64,000 bases of DNA from Candidatus Sulfurimonas marisnigri (GTDB lineage Bacteria > Campylobacterota > Campylobacteria > Campylobacterales > Sulfurimonadaceae), in NCBI RefSeq assembly GCF_015265475.1, contig NZ_CP054493.1, positions 2,046,001 through 2,110,000 of the forward strand, given 5' to 3'. Each line of letters opens with the position of its first letter. The first letter of the stretch is position 1. The position numbers and the translations under genes were made by a program. The notes beneath the pieces are model-generated. The model did no database searches, had not been told where the DNA came from, and was given only the letters and a program-made list of their open reading frames with translations. Positions 9,222 through 20,474 of the stretch are shown here, piece by piece.

Positions 9222-9253
9222 GTGAAGAATTATAGCCAAAGTATAATTTAAAT

Positions 9254-9289
9254 ATCCACCATCCTAAAAACAGGAAAAGGATAGTGGAT
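9254..9289. repeat. Imperfect inverted repeat upstream of the permease promoter
   Basis: ATCCAC-C-ATCC (9254-9264) and GGAT-A-GTGGAT (9279-9289) form a 10-pair hairpin with one mismatch and a 14-base loop. No T-run follows on either strand. It lies upstream of the permease -10 box, so it could be an operator or a leftover terminator stem. Confidence 0.4.
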
Positions 9290-9301
9290 GTGTAGGAGAA
9301 T

Positions 9302-9337
9302 AAAAAAACATACCCAAGCTAGCTTGAGCATGGTATA
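9302..9337 (-). terminator. Intrinsic terminator of the TorF-type outer-membrane gene
   Basis: Reading the minus strand, ATACC and GGTAT pair around the palindrome CAAGCTAGCTTG, with a small internal bulge (ATGCT). Seven Ts follow (9302-9308). The stem abuts the stop codon at 9338-9340. Confidence 0.75.
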
Positions 9338-10000
9338 CTAGAAACTAGTACCTACTGTTACTACAACATTATCTTCATCAGCAGTACTGTCAAAGTCATC
9401 ATTATACTCAGCATACATAACATTTATATCAAACTTTCCAAACGACTTAGTTAAACCAACTAAAGCGTAAGTACCATAGTCCATATAATCACCATAAGTT
9501 GCATCTAAAGAGATATCCATTGGAAGTGGAACTGATATACCAGCTTCCCAAGTATTAGAATCTGCTTTATTTGTGCCATCAATAGCTAAATAGTATGTTC
9601 CGCTAAGAGCAACTACATCAAAATCATATCCTAAAGTAAGGTGTGCCTCTGCAAAGTTATTGTCAGAATTACCATTATAAGTAAATTCTAATACACCTAC
9701 ATCGTAACTTAACTTTCCAAGTTCACCTGCATATCCAGCATACAGATCTAATTCCATTGTAGCACCGCTATATACTTCATCACTAACATTTGAACCCCAA
9801 GTACCTATATAAAAACCTTTATAAGACGCATCAAATCCACCTTGAATTGCTGTAGTATTAGCAGTTTGAGAATAACCTCTCCAAATATAATTACTTGTCA
9901 TTGCCACATTAGCACTTATTTCAATTTCTGAAGTTGCTTCCTCTGCGAACGCCATTGTTGCAACTAAAGCTGCTGCTAAACTAAGTTTGATTAATTTCAT
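9338..10000 (-). CDS. TorF-family putative porin
   Basis: A 220-residue outer-membrane beta-barrel protein. A signal peptide (MKLIKLSLAAALVATMAFA) precedes a mature start near Glu20. The barrel opens with VAMTSNYIWRGYSQT, the signature of the TorF/TIGR02001 family, and ends in a C-terminal Phe (GTSF), the outer-membrane insertion signal. The ATG at 10000 is chosen over an upstream one at 10051 because AGGA precedes it at a good distance and the signal peptide starts there. Substrate unknown. A strong terminator follows. Confidence 0.85.
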   Translation of the reverse strand: MKLIKLSLAAALVATMAFAEEATSEIEISANVAMTSNYIWRGYSQTANTTAIQGGFDASYKGFYIGTWGSNVSDEVYSGATMELDLYAGYAGELGKLSYDVGVLEFTYNGNSDNNFAEAHLTLGYDFDVVALSGTYYLAIDGTNKADSNTWEAGISVPLPMDISLDATYGDYMDYGTYALVGLTKSFGKFDINVMYAEYNDDFDSTADEDNVVVTVGTSF

Positions 10001-10205
10001 TTTATTTCCTTTGATTGTTTTGATAGGAAAATTATAACAGCTATTGAACACTATAATGACAATAAATTGATTAATTTTTAATCAGTTGTTAGTATAAAGA
10101 TTTTGTGTGAATTTAGCATGAAAAAAATAAGAAATTATGTTTAAATGGCGTCCACCTTCCCAAAAGGAAGAGGAAAGAGAAGATGGACTGAAGAAATAGA
10201 AATTA

Positions 10206-11582
10206 CTAGAAGTTATATGTTAAGTAAACTTGTAAATGCGTTGTATCCGTATCTGTAACAGCAACGTTGTCTTGAACATTATCAAAGATAAGTGCTAAAG
10301 AAGTGTCAAGTGGTCCAAAAGATTTAGAAGCAGTAAGAGCTATCTCGGTTACTTCTTTATCCGAATTTGCATTAATTGTTGAACCTGAAGCAACTTTTAT
10401 ATCTGCCATATAGTAACCAGCAAATAAATCAATCCCAGCCAAAGTTGTTTCAGCAGTTAGAGAGTAAGAGTCTGCACCAATCTGTGAAACTGAGCCACTT
10501 GTCCACCACATCTCTGTATATAGTTTAGTTTGAGCACCAGAACCATTTCTAGAAGCAGCCGCGCCATTACCAGTTGAAACATTAGCAACACCAATAGTAC
10601 CTTCATCATCAACAGAAGAGTAAGCAAGCTTAACAGCTACAACATCTTTAGCTTCATAGCCTAACATAACAGAGTATGCTTTGTCTTTGTCTACTCCAGA
10701 GATTAATTTATCAGCATCAATTTCTGTAAATTGTGCCCCAATTAGTAAACCTGGAACCAGAGAACATTTAATATCAGCTTGAAGCCAATAAGCAGTTGCC
10801 ATTTGCTGAAGAGAATAGTACCAAGCTTGCATTGTAAGAGGCTTGAATGAGTTATTTACTACACCAGCAACATAAACGCCGTCTGTTCCGAAAGTGTTAA
10901 ATTTTCCACCTTGAGATACATAACCAGCCTGTGCACCAGAAATATTGTTTAAACTTCCAGATACATATGTTGAGCCAGATAAACTTAATGTCGCTAGATC
11001 ATCTGCTGAACCATTTGATTTTCCAACATAAGTAGCTACTAATGTAGTGTCAGGGATACTTTGGTTTATTAATACTACTGCTTCAAAAGTATTTGCATCA
11101 ATTCCCCATGTCTCTGTAAATGCCAACGGAGTATCTAATGCTTGGCGACCAACTTTTATTGTAGTGTCAAATGCTGTTCCTGCAACCCATAATTCACCTA
11201 TAAAGAATGTATCATCAAGTTGAAGACCACTTGTTGGTGGATTACCAAAACTTGACCCAGAATTTGATGTAATGCCATGAGCATTTGACCATGTGTTATC
11301 AACTAAGTTTTGTTCTAGTCCTAAAGTAGTTACATAAGTAGCCTTTGCGCCGGCAGAAACACCCTTTGTTAAATCTGTAGTTAAAGACAAATCAACTGCT
11401 AAATCACCATAAGCACCCTCTGCATCAAACAATGATGTCTCATTTCCTAAATAAGTACCAGCATCACTATCCATTGTTCCATATAGCACCTTTACATCAC
11501 CAGATACTTTTGTATTTTCAATTGCAAACGCACTTGAACCTATTAGCACTACTGTTATCAAACTTAATTTTGTTAATCTCAT
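10206..11582 (-). CDS. Large outer-membrane porin of the Campylobacterota type
   Basis: A 458-residue porin with signal peptide (MRLTKLSLITVVLIGSSAFA) and a C-terminal Phe (LQVYLTYNF). The mature part alternates short beta-strands and Gly/Ser/Thr/Asn-rich loops. The segment TIKVGRQALDTPLAFTETWG, a strand and constriction-loop region, resembles OprD-like and epsilonproteobacterial major porins. It probably forms a channel for small solutes. The SD (AGGGAG) sits inside a perfect 18-bp inverted repeat, see the separate entry. A hairpin at 10148-10184 follows the gene but lacks a T-run. Confidence 0.85.
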   Translation of the reverse strand: MRLTKLSLITVVLIGSSAFAIENTKVSGDVKVLYGTMDSDAGTYLGNETSLFDAEGAYGDLAVDLSLTTDLTKGVSAGAKATYVTTLGLEQNLVDNTWSNAHGITSNSGSSFGNPPTSGLQLDDTFFIGELWVAGTAFDTTIKVGRQALDTPLAFTETWGIDANTFEAVVLINQSIPDTTLVATYVGKSNGSADDLATLSLSGSTYVSGSLNNISGAQAGYVSQGGKFNTFGTDGVYVAGVVNNSFKPLTMQAWYYSLQQMATAYWLQADIKCSLVPGLLIGAQFTEIDADKLISGVDKDKAYSVMLGYEAKDVVAVKLAYSSVDDEGTIGVANVSTGNGAAASRNGSGAQTKLYTEMWWTSGSVSQIGADSYSLTAETTLAGIDLFAGYYMADIKVASGSTINANSDKEVTEIALTASKSFGPLDTSLALIFDNVQDNVAVTDTDTTHLQVYLTYNF

Positions 11583-11626
11583 ATATTCTCCCTGAATTAT
11601 AACTTGTCATAATTCAGGGAGAATAT
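11583..11626 (-). promoter_or_regulatory. Perfect 18-bp inverted repeat covering the porin ribosome-binding site
   Basis: Arms 11583-11600 and 11609-11626 are exact reverse complements (ATATTCTCCCTGAATTAT and its complement) around the loop AACTTGTC. On the porin mRNA the 3' arm holds AGGGAG, and the stem ends directly at the ATG, so folding would hide the ribosome-binding site. A TATAAT box (minus strand) lies in the loop and the start of the 3' arm; a start site there would give an mRNA without the 5' arm. It may therefore act as an RNA switch, an operator for a dimeric regulator, or both. Confidence 0.75.
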
Positions 11627-11685
11627 TTAAATTAAGTTGATATTATTATTAAATTATATTTAACTTATTATAGTACACTTGCAAA

Positions 11686-12045
11686 ATGAAAAATATAACA
11701 CTAATTATCCTCATAATAATACTTTTAAATGGATGTAGTCAGGTTGATGGAGCAAATCCGTCTCAAAATAAAGCATTAAATACTCTTGCAGGAAAAGAAG
11801 AAAAAACTAAAAAAGGTTTTTTGCAAAACACAATGGACAGTTGGGTTGAAAAAGAGTGGACACCGACCATAGAAAAAGATGAGAAAATAAAAGAAATAAA
11901 TAAAGATGAGGATAGAAACTTCACTATTCAAGAATTTATAGATAAAGCATCCATATACAATAAGTCTTATGATGATAATAATAGTTCAAACAGTTCACAT
12001 ATAAAAAAAATAAACTCTTTACCGGTTATTGGAAATATAAAGTAA
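11686..12045 (+). CDS. Small putative lipoprotein
   Basis: The 119-residue protein has a signal sequence with a lipobox (LLNGC, Cys at 17), so it is likely lipidated and exported. The mature part is Lys/Asp/Asn-rich and largely disordered, with a short segment TIQEFIDKASIYNKS near residue 84. I do not recognise the family. It is transcribed away from the porin; TATAGT lies 11 bases before the ATG and no clear SD is seen. Confidence 0.6.
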   Translation: MKNITLIILIIILLNGCSQVDGANPSQNKALNTLAGKEEKTKKGFLQNTMDSWVEKEWTPTIEKDEKIKEINKDEDRNFTIQEFIDKASIYNKSYDDNNSSNSSHIKKINSLPVIGNIK

Positions 12046-12058
12046 TTGCAGGTTATCC

Positions 12059-12078
12059 GCCTCGAATATAATCGAGGC
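12059..12078. terminator. Hairpin between convergent lipoprotein and fabI genes
   Basis: GCCTCGA (12059-12065), loop ATATAA, TCGAGGC (12072-12078): seven perfect pairs between two converging genes, followed by the palindrome CTACATGTAG. T-runs are poor on both strands, so termination is likely but not certain. Confidence 0.5.
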
Positions 12079-12087
12079 TACATGTAG

Positions 12088-13634
<1,547 letters not shown>

Positions 13635-13643
13635 CTTTTATCC

Positions 13644-14837
13644 CTATTTTACGATTAATGGTGCAACACCTGGCAAGATTTTACCCTCAAGAAGCTCTAA
13701 AGTAGCTCCACCACCAGTTGAGATAAAACTAATCTCTTCATCAACACCAACTTTTTGAACTAAATCTGCAGTATCACCTCCACCAACAACAGTGGTAGCG
13801 TAACTGTCTGCAACAAAGTGAGCTATTTTATTTGAGCCACGTGCGAACTTATCCATCTCATAGACACCCATAGGTCCATTCCATAAAACAGTTTGCACAT
13901 CACTTAAAACTTCTCTATAAAGTCTAACTGTTGCGGGTCCTATATCAAGCCCCATCCATCCACTTGGAATCTCTTGAACAGGAACAAGTTTGCTTATTGA
14001 ATCTTCAGAAAATTTCTCGGCAGCAACAACATCAACAGGCAGATAAAACTTAACACCAAGTCTTTTTGCCTCATCCATAATATGCTGAGCATCTTCAAGA
14101 AGGTCATCTTCTACAAGTGAAGCACCAATGTCATACCCCATTTGTTTTAAAAATGTAAATGCCATTCCTCCGCCAATAATTATTTTATCAACTCTGGTAA
14201 GCAAATTTGTAAGTGCCTCTAATTTCCCTGAAATTTTTGATCCACCAATAATTGCAGCGAATGGACGTACTGGTTTTTCTATCAGCTTTGAAAAAAACTC
14301 TATCTCTTTTTGAAGTAAAAACCCAGCTGCTTTATGTTTTTCATCAAAAAAGCAGGTAATTCCTTCGACTGAAGAGTGCGCACGGTGGCTTACACCAAAC
14401 GCATCATTTATATAAAAATCAGCCATTGAAGCAAGTTTTTCTGATAATTCTTTATTATTCTCTGTTTCACCAGCCTCGTAGCGAAGATTCTCCAAAAGTA
14501 AAACTTCTGACGGTTTTAGAGATTTCGCCTTTTCAATTGCATCTGAACCAACAACATCTTTAGATAAAATAACTTCCCTTTTTAGTAGGTGCTTGACTCT
14601 TCTCGCAACTGATACTAATGAGTACTTTTCAACTACTTTACCTTTTGGACGACCTAAATGAGATGCTAAAATTACTGCACAATTTTGGTCCAGACAAAAG
14701 TTAATTGTAGATAGAGCAGAACGAATTCTTCTATCATCAGAGATATTTCCAAACTCATCCATAGGGACATTAAAATCACATCTTATAAAAACTTTTTTAC
14801 CAGCTAAATCTAAATTTTTAATATTTAACAATTCCAT
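13644..14837 (-). CDS. pgk: Phosphoglycerate kinase
   Basis: Pgk transfers phosphate between 1,3-bisphosphoglycerate and ADP. The signature [12 protein letters not shown] is at about residues 14-25, the substrate-site segment SHLGRPKG follows, and GGGDT lies in the C-terminal nucleotide domain. The 397 residues fit the family. It is the second gene of the gap-pgk-tpiA-fabI operon; spacing to gap is 36 bases and holds a small hairpin. Confidence 0.96.
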   Translation of the reverse strand: MELLNIKNLDLAGKKVFIRCDFNVPMDEFGNISDDRRIRSALSTINFCLDQNCAVILASHLGRPKGKVVEKYSLVSVARRVKHLLKREVILSKDVVGSDAIEKAKSLKPSEVLLLENLRYEAGETENNKELSEKLASMADFYINDAFGVSHRAHSSVEGITCFFDEKHKAAGFLLQKEIEFFSKLIEKPVRPFAAIIGGSKISGKLEALTNLLTRVDKIIIGGGMAFTFLKQMGYDIGASLVEDDLLEDAQHIMDEAKRLGVKFYLPVDVVAAEKFSEDSISKLVPVQEIPSGWMGLDIGPATVRLYREVLSDVQTVLWNGPMGVYEMDKFARGSNKIAHFVADSYATTVVGGGDTADLVQKVGVDEEISFISTGGGATLELLEGKILPGVAPLIVK

Positions 14838-14859
14838 ACAAGTTCCTTAATTTTAAAAT

Positions 14860-14874
14860 ACACGTTGCGCGTGT
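14860..14874 (-). other. Small hairpin between gap and pgk
   Basis: ACACG and CGTGT with loop TTGCG. It ends at the gap stop codon and is followed, in the reading direction, by ATTTTAAAATT. It could be a weak attenuator or an RNA-processing site that adjusts gap and pgk levels. Confidence 0.35.
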
Positions 14875-15878
14875 TAGTTAGCTGAGATATGAAGAGCCAT
14901 ATCTATCAGTCTATTGGAGTATCCCCACTCATTATCATACCAAGCCATAATCTTAATCATATCACCATCAATCACTTGCGTTAAATCTTCAGCAACAATA
15001 GCACTATATGGGCATCCAACAATGTCTTGAGATACTCTCATCTCTTTATCCATCAAAAGAATACCTTTTAATGAACTGTTTGCCATTTCATTAAATACAG
15101 CAGTAACTTCTTCTCTTGTGGTTCTCTTTTTAACCACTACATTAAGATCAACCATTGATACATCTGGTGTTGGTACACGAACACTCTGACCATGAAGCTT
15201 ACCAATAAGGTTAGGAAGAACCAAACCAATAGCTTTTGCTGCACCAGTTGTTGTTGGTATCATATTTATCGCCCCAGCTCTTGCCCTGCGTTTATCTGTT
15301 GAGTGCTTTACATCTAAAATATTTTGATCATTTGTGTAAGAGTGAATAGTTGTCATAAGACCTTTTTCAATTCCAAAAGCATCATCTAAAGTTTTTGCAA
15401 CAGGACCAAGACAGTTTGTAGTACATGAAGCATTTGAGACTACTCTTTGCCCATCATATAACTTTTCATTAACACCCATAACAAACGTCGCAGTTACTGT
15501 ATCTTTTGAAGGAGCTGAAAAAAGCACCTGTTTAATTCCATTATCAAGATGAATCTGAGCAAATTCTTGAGTTAAAAAAACTCCAGTACACTCAATAACC
15601 ATGTCAGCACCATACTCAGCAAACTTTAATTTTTTTGGATTTTGCTCAGAAAAAACTCTAATTTTTTTTCCATCAATTGTAATATTTTCATCATCTATTA
15701 GCTCTACTTTAGAACTAAAAGTTCCGTGAACAGAATCGTTTTCAAGTAGATAAAGCATCATGTCTATACTTGTCAAATCATTGATAGCTACAACTTCAAT
15801 ATCATCTCTGGCAGCTGCAATGCGAGCTACACAACGACCGATTCTACCAAAGCCGTTAATTGCTATTTTAAGTGCCAT
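14874..15878 (-). CDS. gap: Glyceraldehyde-3-phosphate dehydrogenase, type I
   Basis: The enzyme oxidises and phosphorylates glyceraldehyde 3-phosphate with NAD. INGFGRIGR is the dinucleotide site (residues 6-14) and ASCTTNCL holds the catalytic Cys near residue 152. DLTSIDMMLYLL after the second strand suggests a preference for NAD (Asp). The ATG at 15878 is preceded by GTGGGA; the longer frame would start with that GTG at 15890, so I prefer 15878 (334 residues). Confidence 0.96.
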   Translation of the reverse strand: MALKIAINGFGRIGRCVARIAAARDDIEVVAINDLTSIDMMLYLLENDSVHGTFSSKVELIDDENITIDGKKIRVFSEQNPKKLKFAEYGADMVIECTGVFLTQEFAQIHLDNGIKQVLFSAPSKDTVTATFVMGVNEKLYDGQRVVSNASCTTNCLGPVAKTLDDAFGIEKGLMTTIHSYTNDQNILDVKHSTDKRRARAGAINMIPTTTGAAKAIGLVLPNLIGKLHGQSVRVPTPDVSMVDLNVVVKKRTTREEVTAVFNEMANSSLKGILLMDKEMRVSQDIVGCPYSAIVAEDLTQVIDGDMIKIMAWYDNEWGYSNRLIDMALHISAN

Positions 15879-15934
15879 TAAATTTCCCACTATAATTAAA
15901 AATTAAAAATTCGGTTATTTTATCTAAACTTAGC

Positions 15935-15951
15935 TATAATTCGCTTTAAAT
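15935..15951 (+). promoter_or_regulatory. nadD promoter with nearly leaderless start
   Basis: AGC-TATAAT at 15935-15940, then 11 bases to the nadD ATG. A start site 6-8 bases after the -10 leaves at most about 5 nt of leader, and no SD is present. Confidence 0.6.
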
Positions 15952-16500
15952 ATGGAAACTATTGCACTTTTTGGCGGCTCATTTGACCCACCACACATCG
16001 GTCATGAGGCCATTGTTACGGCCTTGATAAACTTCAAAGATGTTGAGAAGATTATCGTTATGCCAACATTTTTAAATCCATTTAAATCTAAATTTTATGC
16101 TCCTTCATCTCTAAGACTGAAGTGGCTAAAAGATATATTTGGTGATTATGAGAATGTTGAAATTTCTAGTTATGAAGTGGAACAGGCAAAAGCTGTTCCA
16201 ACTATTGAAACTGTCAAATATCTACTAAAGAGTTATAAAAAAATATACCTCGTTATAGGTGCTGACAATCTGCTTTCACTTAACAAGTGGCATAGATATA
16301 GTGAGCTAAAAGAGCTAGTTACTTTTGTAATTGCTCCAAGAGACGGTATAGAGATTTCGCCAAATTTTTTAAAACTTGATGTTGATAAAAAAATTTCTTC
16401 AACAAGACTTAGAGAGCATGTAGAACTATCAAAACTACCTAAAACAATTGCAAAAGAGATATATAAATACTACAAGGAAAACAATTGCAAAACAGAATAG
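15952..16500 (+). CDS. nadD: Nicotinate-nucleotide adenylyltransferase NadD
   Basis: NadD adenylylates nicotinate mononucleotide in NAD synthesis. It has the nucleotidyltransferase motif GGSFDPPHIGHEAI (residues 8-21) and the C-terminal ISSTRLRE motif. The 182 residues fit. The rsfS start overlaps its last codons, an association that is widely conserved. Confidence 0.95.
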   Translation: METIALFGGSFDPPHIGHEAIVTALINFKDVEKIIVMPTFLNPFKSKFYAPSSLRLKWLKDIFGDYENVEISSYEVEQAKAVPTIETVKYLLKSYKKIYLVIGADNLLSLNKWHRYSELKELVTFVIAPRDGIEISPNFLKLDVDKKISSTRLREHVELSKLPKTIAKEIYKYYKENNCKTE

Positions 16501-16820
16501 AAAGAATAACAACCGTACTAGATACAAATAAAGCAGAGGGTATTGAAGTTTTTGATCTTCGTGAGAAAAACTACTTTGTGGATTATGCGATAATTGCTTC
16601 ATCACTCGGTTCAAGACACACAACAGCTCTACTTGACCATCTTAAAACCGGTCTAAAAGAAGAAGAAACTTTTAACAATGTTGATGAGAGTGGTGACTGG
16701 ATTGTTATTGACCTGGGGGATATTCTTATTCATATAATGACTCCAGAATATAGAGTTAAGTATGATATGGAAACATTTTTAAGTGACTTAGCCAATGGCA
16801 AAGAGGGAGAAGCTCTTTAA
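16485..16820 (+). CDS. rsfS: Ribosomal silencing factor RsfS
   Basis: RsfS binds ribosomal protein L14 and blocks subunit joining in starvation. DLREKNYFVDYAIIASSLGSRHT and GDWIVIDLGDILIHIMTPEYRVKYDME halves match the Iojap/RsfS family; 111 residues is normal. The start is TTG at 16485, inside the end of nadD, with AAGGA 7 bases upstream. GCTCTT/AAGAGC at the stop codon may be a weak terminator. Confidence 0.92.
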   Translation: MQNRIERITTVLDTNKAEGIEVFDLREKNYFVDYAIIASSLGSRHTTALLDHLKTGLKEEETFNNVDESGDWIVIDLGDILIHIMTPEYRVKYDMETFLSDLANGKEGEAL

Positions 16821-16832
16821 GAGCATCCTCTT

Positions 16833-18965
16833 TTAATTAGTCTTTACCATACGATCCAAAAGCATCCATAGCTCATGAGATGATTTTTCTGTCTCTTTAA
16901 ATAAACCCATAATCTCATCTAGATTAATCTCTTTATTTTCTCCTATCATATTATTAATCTTACCTAAATTGATATGAATATTTTTATGAGGCGTATCCAT
17001 TTCTCTAAAGCAATCTGTATTACCAAATAGTTTTTTGCCATCGTCTAAATACCATTTACCCATTGAACAAGTTGTATGGTCACCTAGGTTACTATTTTGC
17101 TTATTATCAAGTGCAGCTGAATAAGTATTATTTTTAATTGTCATATGATCAAGCTTTACCATATTAGCAAAAAGTTCATGACCTATAGTGCTATTATCAG
17201 CTTTAATTTTTTCTACATTAGTAACCATTTCAGATAAAATGTCTTTAAAATCAGACAATTTACTTTGAGATGATATCGCCTGCTCTTCAATTTTCTCACT
17301 GTACTCACTCATACTCATAGAGTTTTGTTTTAAAACACTTATATTTGCTTCAACTTCACTTGTAGCTTTTTGTGTTCTCTCAGCCAGTTTTCTTACTTCA
17401 TCAGCAACAACTGCAAAACCTCTACCATGCTCACCTGCGCGTGCTGCTTCTATCGCAGCATTTAACGCGAGAAGGTTTGTCTGGTCTGAAATATCTTTAA
17501 TCAATGTTATTACGCTGTATATCTCTTCAACATTTGAACTTAACTGCTCAGAAGAGGTCCTTGTTTCACTAATCATCTCAGTAATATTTGATATAGAATT
17601 TGTTATTTCATCTGTAGATTCTGTAACCTTTCCTATAACCACACCAGTTTCTATATTAAGCCTGTTTACTTTGTCTACATTGTCTACATTTTCCTTCATG
17701 CTTTGACGAAGATTATTGGTATTGTCCAATGCTCCATCAAGCATACTTGCAGAAAGGGCTAAAGTCAAGTGATTTTTTTCCATACTAGCAATAACTTTTT
17801 TTGCTGAGTCTTCAGCTTTTTGCTTTTCATCATGTGCTTCGTGAGCTAAAGCCTCAACTTTATCAAAAAATACATTCAGGCTTGCACTTGCTTTTCCAAG
17901 TTCATCATTATTTGCAACAGGTAACCTTTTAGATAAATCTGCATCACCTTCGGCTAAGTCTGATGCTACACGGTCAAGTTGTAGTATTGGATTGACAATA
18001 GCTTTTTTAATAATTATAAACAAAAACAGCAAAATAAATATATCTAGTATTGCCACAATATATACTTGACGGATTAATGAGTTCTCAGACTCTGAAACAA
18101 TCGCTTGAACTTTTGATATATTGTTTCCAACTACCGCATAACCTACAATGTTGTTTGAGAAGTCTTTGATTGGTTCAGATACAATAAAATACTTGTCTGT
18201 TATTTGATGACTTTTCGTATCACTTATATTTATATTTTTCAGGTCATTGAAAAAATCTTTATTTATAACGCTATCTTTAACTGCCAATGTATAATTTCCA
18301 ATTTTCGGGGCAGAAGCAAGAGACTTAGCCGTTGAGAGATATTCATTATTCATCAGAATAACCATATCATACCCTTTAACTTTTTTTGCCCTTTTAATAA
18401 TAGAATTCAATCCCTGCATAAATTCTACTGAACCCAAGTATTTTTCATTATCAATAATTGGTGCTATACCACGAAGGATTAAGCCTGCACGACCTAACTC
18501 TATAGCTACTAATGGTTTCTTAGTGCTTTTAACACTTACAATTGTTTTTCTAAATGAACTTAAATCATCACCAAATTTTTCAGGCTTCCATGCTCTTAAA
18601 AAACTATAAACATTAGCGTCATGCACATGTACTTTAATATTTTTATAGCTTGTGTTCTCTTTAAACTCTTTAGAGACAGAAGCTAATCCATTGATAGCTA
18701 TGCTTCTGTCATTAGATTTTAATGCCATTACAACACTGTAGTTTTTAGATATATTTATAGCATTAGTTAGTCCAACGCTCTCTTTTGTCTCTATAGCCTC
18801 TTGATAATCTATTCTAAGTGATTGAGCCTGTTCCTCATAAACAACACTCTTCATCTCATCAATAGAGAAAATATAATTTACTACTATTATTACAAGGCCT
18901 ATTAAAATGGCCGCTATTAATGGAATGTGTATCTTTCTACTGATGGACATATCTGAATTAATCAT
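16833..18965 (-). CDS. Methyl-accepting chemotaxis protein with C-terminal CZB domain
   Basis: Membrane segments at about residues 12-32 and 300-322 flank a large periplasmic sensor (about 35-298, probably Cache-type). HAMP follows (about 322-375), then the signalling hairpin with [23 protein letters not shown]. The C-terminal 120 residues are a chemoreceptor zinc-binding domain: His in [18 protein letters not shown], and His in TPHKNIH are the metal ligands. CZB domains bind zinc and sense hypochlorite or metal status. Ligand of the periplasmic sensor is unknown. It follows mltF in the same direction but upstream has its own gap. Confidence 0.9.
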   Translation of the reverse strand: MINSDMSISRKIHIPLIAAILIGLVIIVVNYIFSIDEMKSVVYEEQAQSLRIDYQEAIETKESVGLTNAINISKNYSVVMALKSNDRSIAINGLASVSKEFKENTSYKNIKVHVHDANVYSFLRAWKPEKFGDDLSSFRKTIVSVKSTKKPLVAIELGRAGLILRGIAPIIDNEKYLGSVEFMQGLNSIIKRAKKVKGYDMVILMNNEYLSTAKSLASAPKIGNYTLAVKDSVINKDFFNDLKNINISDTKSHQITDKYFIVSEPIKDFSNNIVGYAVVGNNISKVQAIVSESENSLIRQVYIVAILDIFILLFLFIIIKKAIVNPILQLDRVASDLAEGDADLSKRLPVANNDELGKASASLNVFFDKVEALAHEAHDEKQKAEDSAKKVIASMEKNHLTLALSASMLDGALDNTNNLRQSMKENVDNVDKVNRLNIETGVVIGKVTESTDEITNSISNITEMISETRTSSEQLSSNVEEIYSVITLIKDISDQTNLLALNAAIEAARAGEHGRGFAVVADEVRKLAERTQKATSEVEANISVLKQNSMSMSEYSEKIEEQAISSQSKLSDFKDILSEMVTNVEKIKADNSTIGHELFANMVKLDHMTIKNNTYSAALDNKQNSNLGDHTTCSMGKWYLDDGKKLFGNTDCFREMDTPHKNIHINLGKINNMIGENKEINLDEIMGLFKETEKSSHELWMLLDRMVKTN

Positions 18966-19031
18966 GATTTTCTCTTTTATGGAAGATTTGGAATTTAGTG
19001 GTAGTTTATCTTACGAATGCTTAAAACATAC

Positions 19032-19046
19032 TAACAGTATCTGTTA
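19032..19046 (-). terminator. Possible weak terminator after mltF
   Basis: TAACAG-TAT-CTGTTA, a six-pair hairpin just after the mltF stop, followed in the reading direction by GTATGTTTTAAG. Short stem and short T-run, so low confidence. Confidence 0.35.
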
Positions 19047-19056
19047 ATGTTGCTTA

Positions 19057-20451
19057 TTATTCAATAACATTTTCTAATATACCTCTATAGTCATATATGG
19101 AATCGACATATTTAACAGGTTCACTACCCCTAGCATAGCCGTGCTTTAGTTTTTTATAATACTTTTTTTGGGATAGCAGCGGCAATGCTTTTTTTAAGTC
19201 ATTCCAAACATTTTGATTAAGACCCATCATCTTAGCTAATATTTGAGCATCTTTTACATGTCCCATACCAATATTGTAAGCAGCTAAAGCAAATTTCAGA
19301 CGATCTTCTCCCTCAACCCCTTGTGGAACATTTTTTATCATCTGGTTTAAGTGTCTCGCCCCACCTTTTACACTCTCTTTTGGATCTAGTCTATTTTTAA
19401 CTCCCAGCTGTTTTGCCGTTGATAGAGTTAACATCATTAAACCTCTTACACCTGTAAAACTTTTTGCTTTTGGATTCCAGTGTGACTCTTGGTAAGATTG
19501 CGCGGCTAAAACTGAACAAGGTATATTATATTTTTTGCCAAACTCCTTAAAATAGCTCCTATACTTTGGTAGTCTTGATTTAATCCGTTTATATAACATT
19601 TTAGTGTTGTAATAATCAAAAAACTGAACAAAACTATAGTAATGATCTTTCAGTCGTGCCATTTCACCGCTTTGATCAAAGCCATTCAACCAAGAGTACA
19701 TATCAGCTTCAAGTTCTTTGGAGTTTGGAGCCAATACCCAGGCCAACTGCTCTCTGTTGCTTACAGCAAATGCAAGTGCAATATTTGGGAAGTATCTCTG
19801 ATTCAAGGAATAGATGTTTGAATCTGCAATTGTGCAGTCTATCTCATTTGAAGCTACCTTTTCTAAGAGTTCTTCTGTAGAAAATTCGGATGTATAACTG
19901 GCGTTAATATCAAAACCATCTTCTTGAAGTTTCTGTATAGTCTCACTATAGCTGGTGTCTTCCCCCACGATAATTCTAAGCCCTGCCAAATCCTCTACAT
20001 CTTTTGGAAACACACCATCCCACAACATCCCCCTGTAGCATACAACTTGTTCTTGTACTTCAAAGTATGACGGTCCAAAATTAAAGTTTTTCTCTCTTAT
20101 TTTTGTTTTTGCCAAAGATGCTGAAGTTATATGTATATTTGGATTTCTACTAAGCTCTATCGCCTCTTTAGTAGTATTAGCTGTAGTAATATTCAGTTCA
20201 ACTCCCAAGCTTGTTGCATATGAGTTAAGAAGGTCATATTCAAACCCCTGTGGTTCATTAGGGCCAATATAGTAAGTTGAGGGTGAATTTAAAAGTACAA
20301 CATTTAAAAGTTTTGTTTTTTTTATTTTTTCAAATACAGATGGCTTCTCTATCTTGTGAACAGGTTTATATGCTGTATGACTCAACCATCCGAAAATAAA
20401 AAAAGATATTGATAAAAAAATAATTACTGAAAATTTTATGTATTTGTCCAT
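19057..20451 (-). CDS. mltF: Membrane-bound lytic murein transglycosylase F-like
   Basis: An N-terminal membrane anchor (about residues 7-25) is followed by a periplasmic solute-binding (SBP_bac_3) domain (about 45-270). A C-terminal SLT lysozyme-like domain follows, with the catalytic Glu in [12 protein letters not shown] and the [18 protein letters not shown] block. This is the MltF layout; it cleaves peptidoglycan glycan strands to 1,6-anhydro products, and its binding domain is an allosteric muropeptide sensor. 464 residues is normal. It lies downstream of a two-component pair in the same direction. Confidence 0.88.
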   Translation of the reverse strand: MDKYIKFSVIIFLSISFFIFGWLSHTAYKPVHKIEKPSVFEKIKKTKLLNVVLLNSPSTYYIGPNEPQGFEYDLLNSYATSLGVELNITTANTTKEAIELSRNPNIHITSASLAKTKIREKNFNFGPSYFEVQEQVVCYRGMLWDGVFPKDVEDLAGLRIIVGEDTSYSETIQKLQEDGFDINASYTSEFSTEELLEKVASNEIDCTIADSNIYSLNQRYFPNIALAFAVSNREQLAWVLAPNSKELEADMYSWLNGFDQSGEMARLKDHYYSFVQFFDYYNTKMLYKRIKSRLPKYRSYFKEFGKKYNIPCSVLAAQSYQESHWNPKAKSFTGVRGLMMLTLSTAKQLGVKNRLDPKESVKGGARHLNQMIKNVPQGVEGEDRLKFALAAYNIGMGHVKDAQILAKMMGLNQNVWNDLKKALPLLSQKKYYKKLKHGYARGSEPVKYVDSIYDYRGILENVIE

Positions 20452-20474
20452 TGTTTTATTTTACAAAGAAAAAC

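Noticed and set aside
10148-10184. GTCCACCTTC...GAAGATGGAC hairpin after the large porin as intrinsic terminator
   Set aside because: One mismatch, long loop and no T-run on the minus strand; mentioned but not called.
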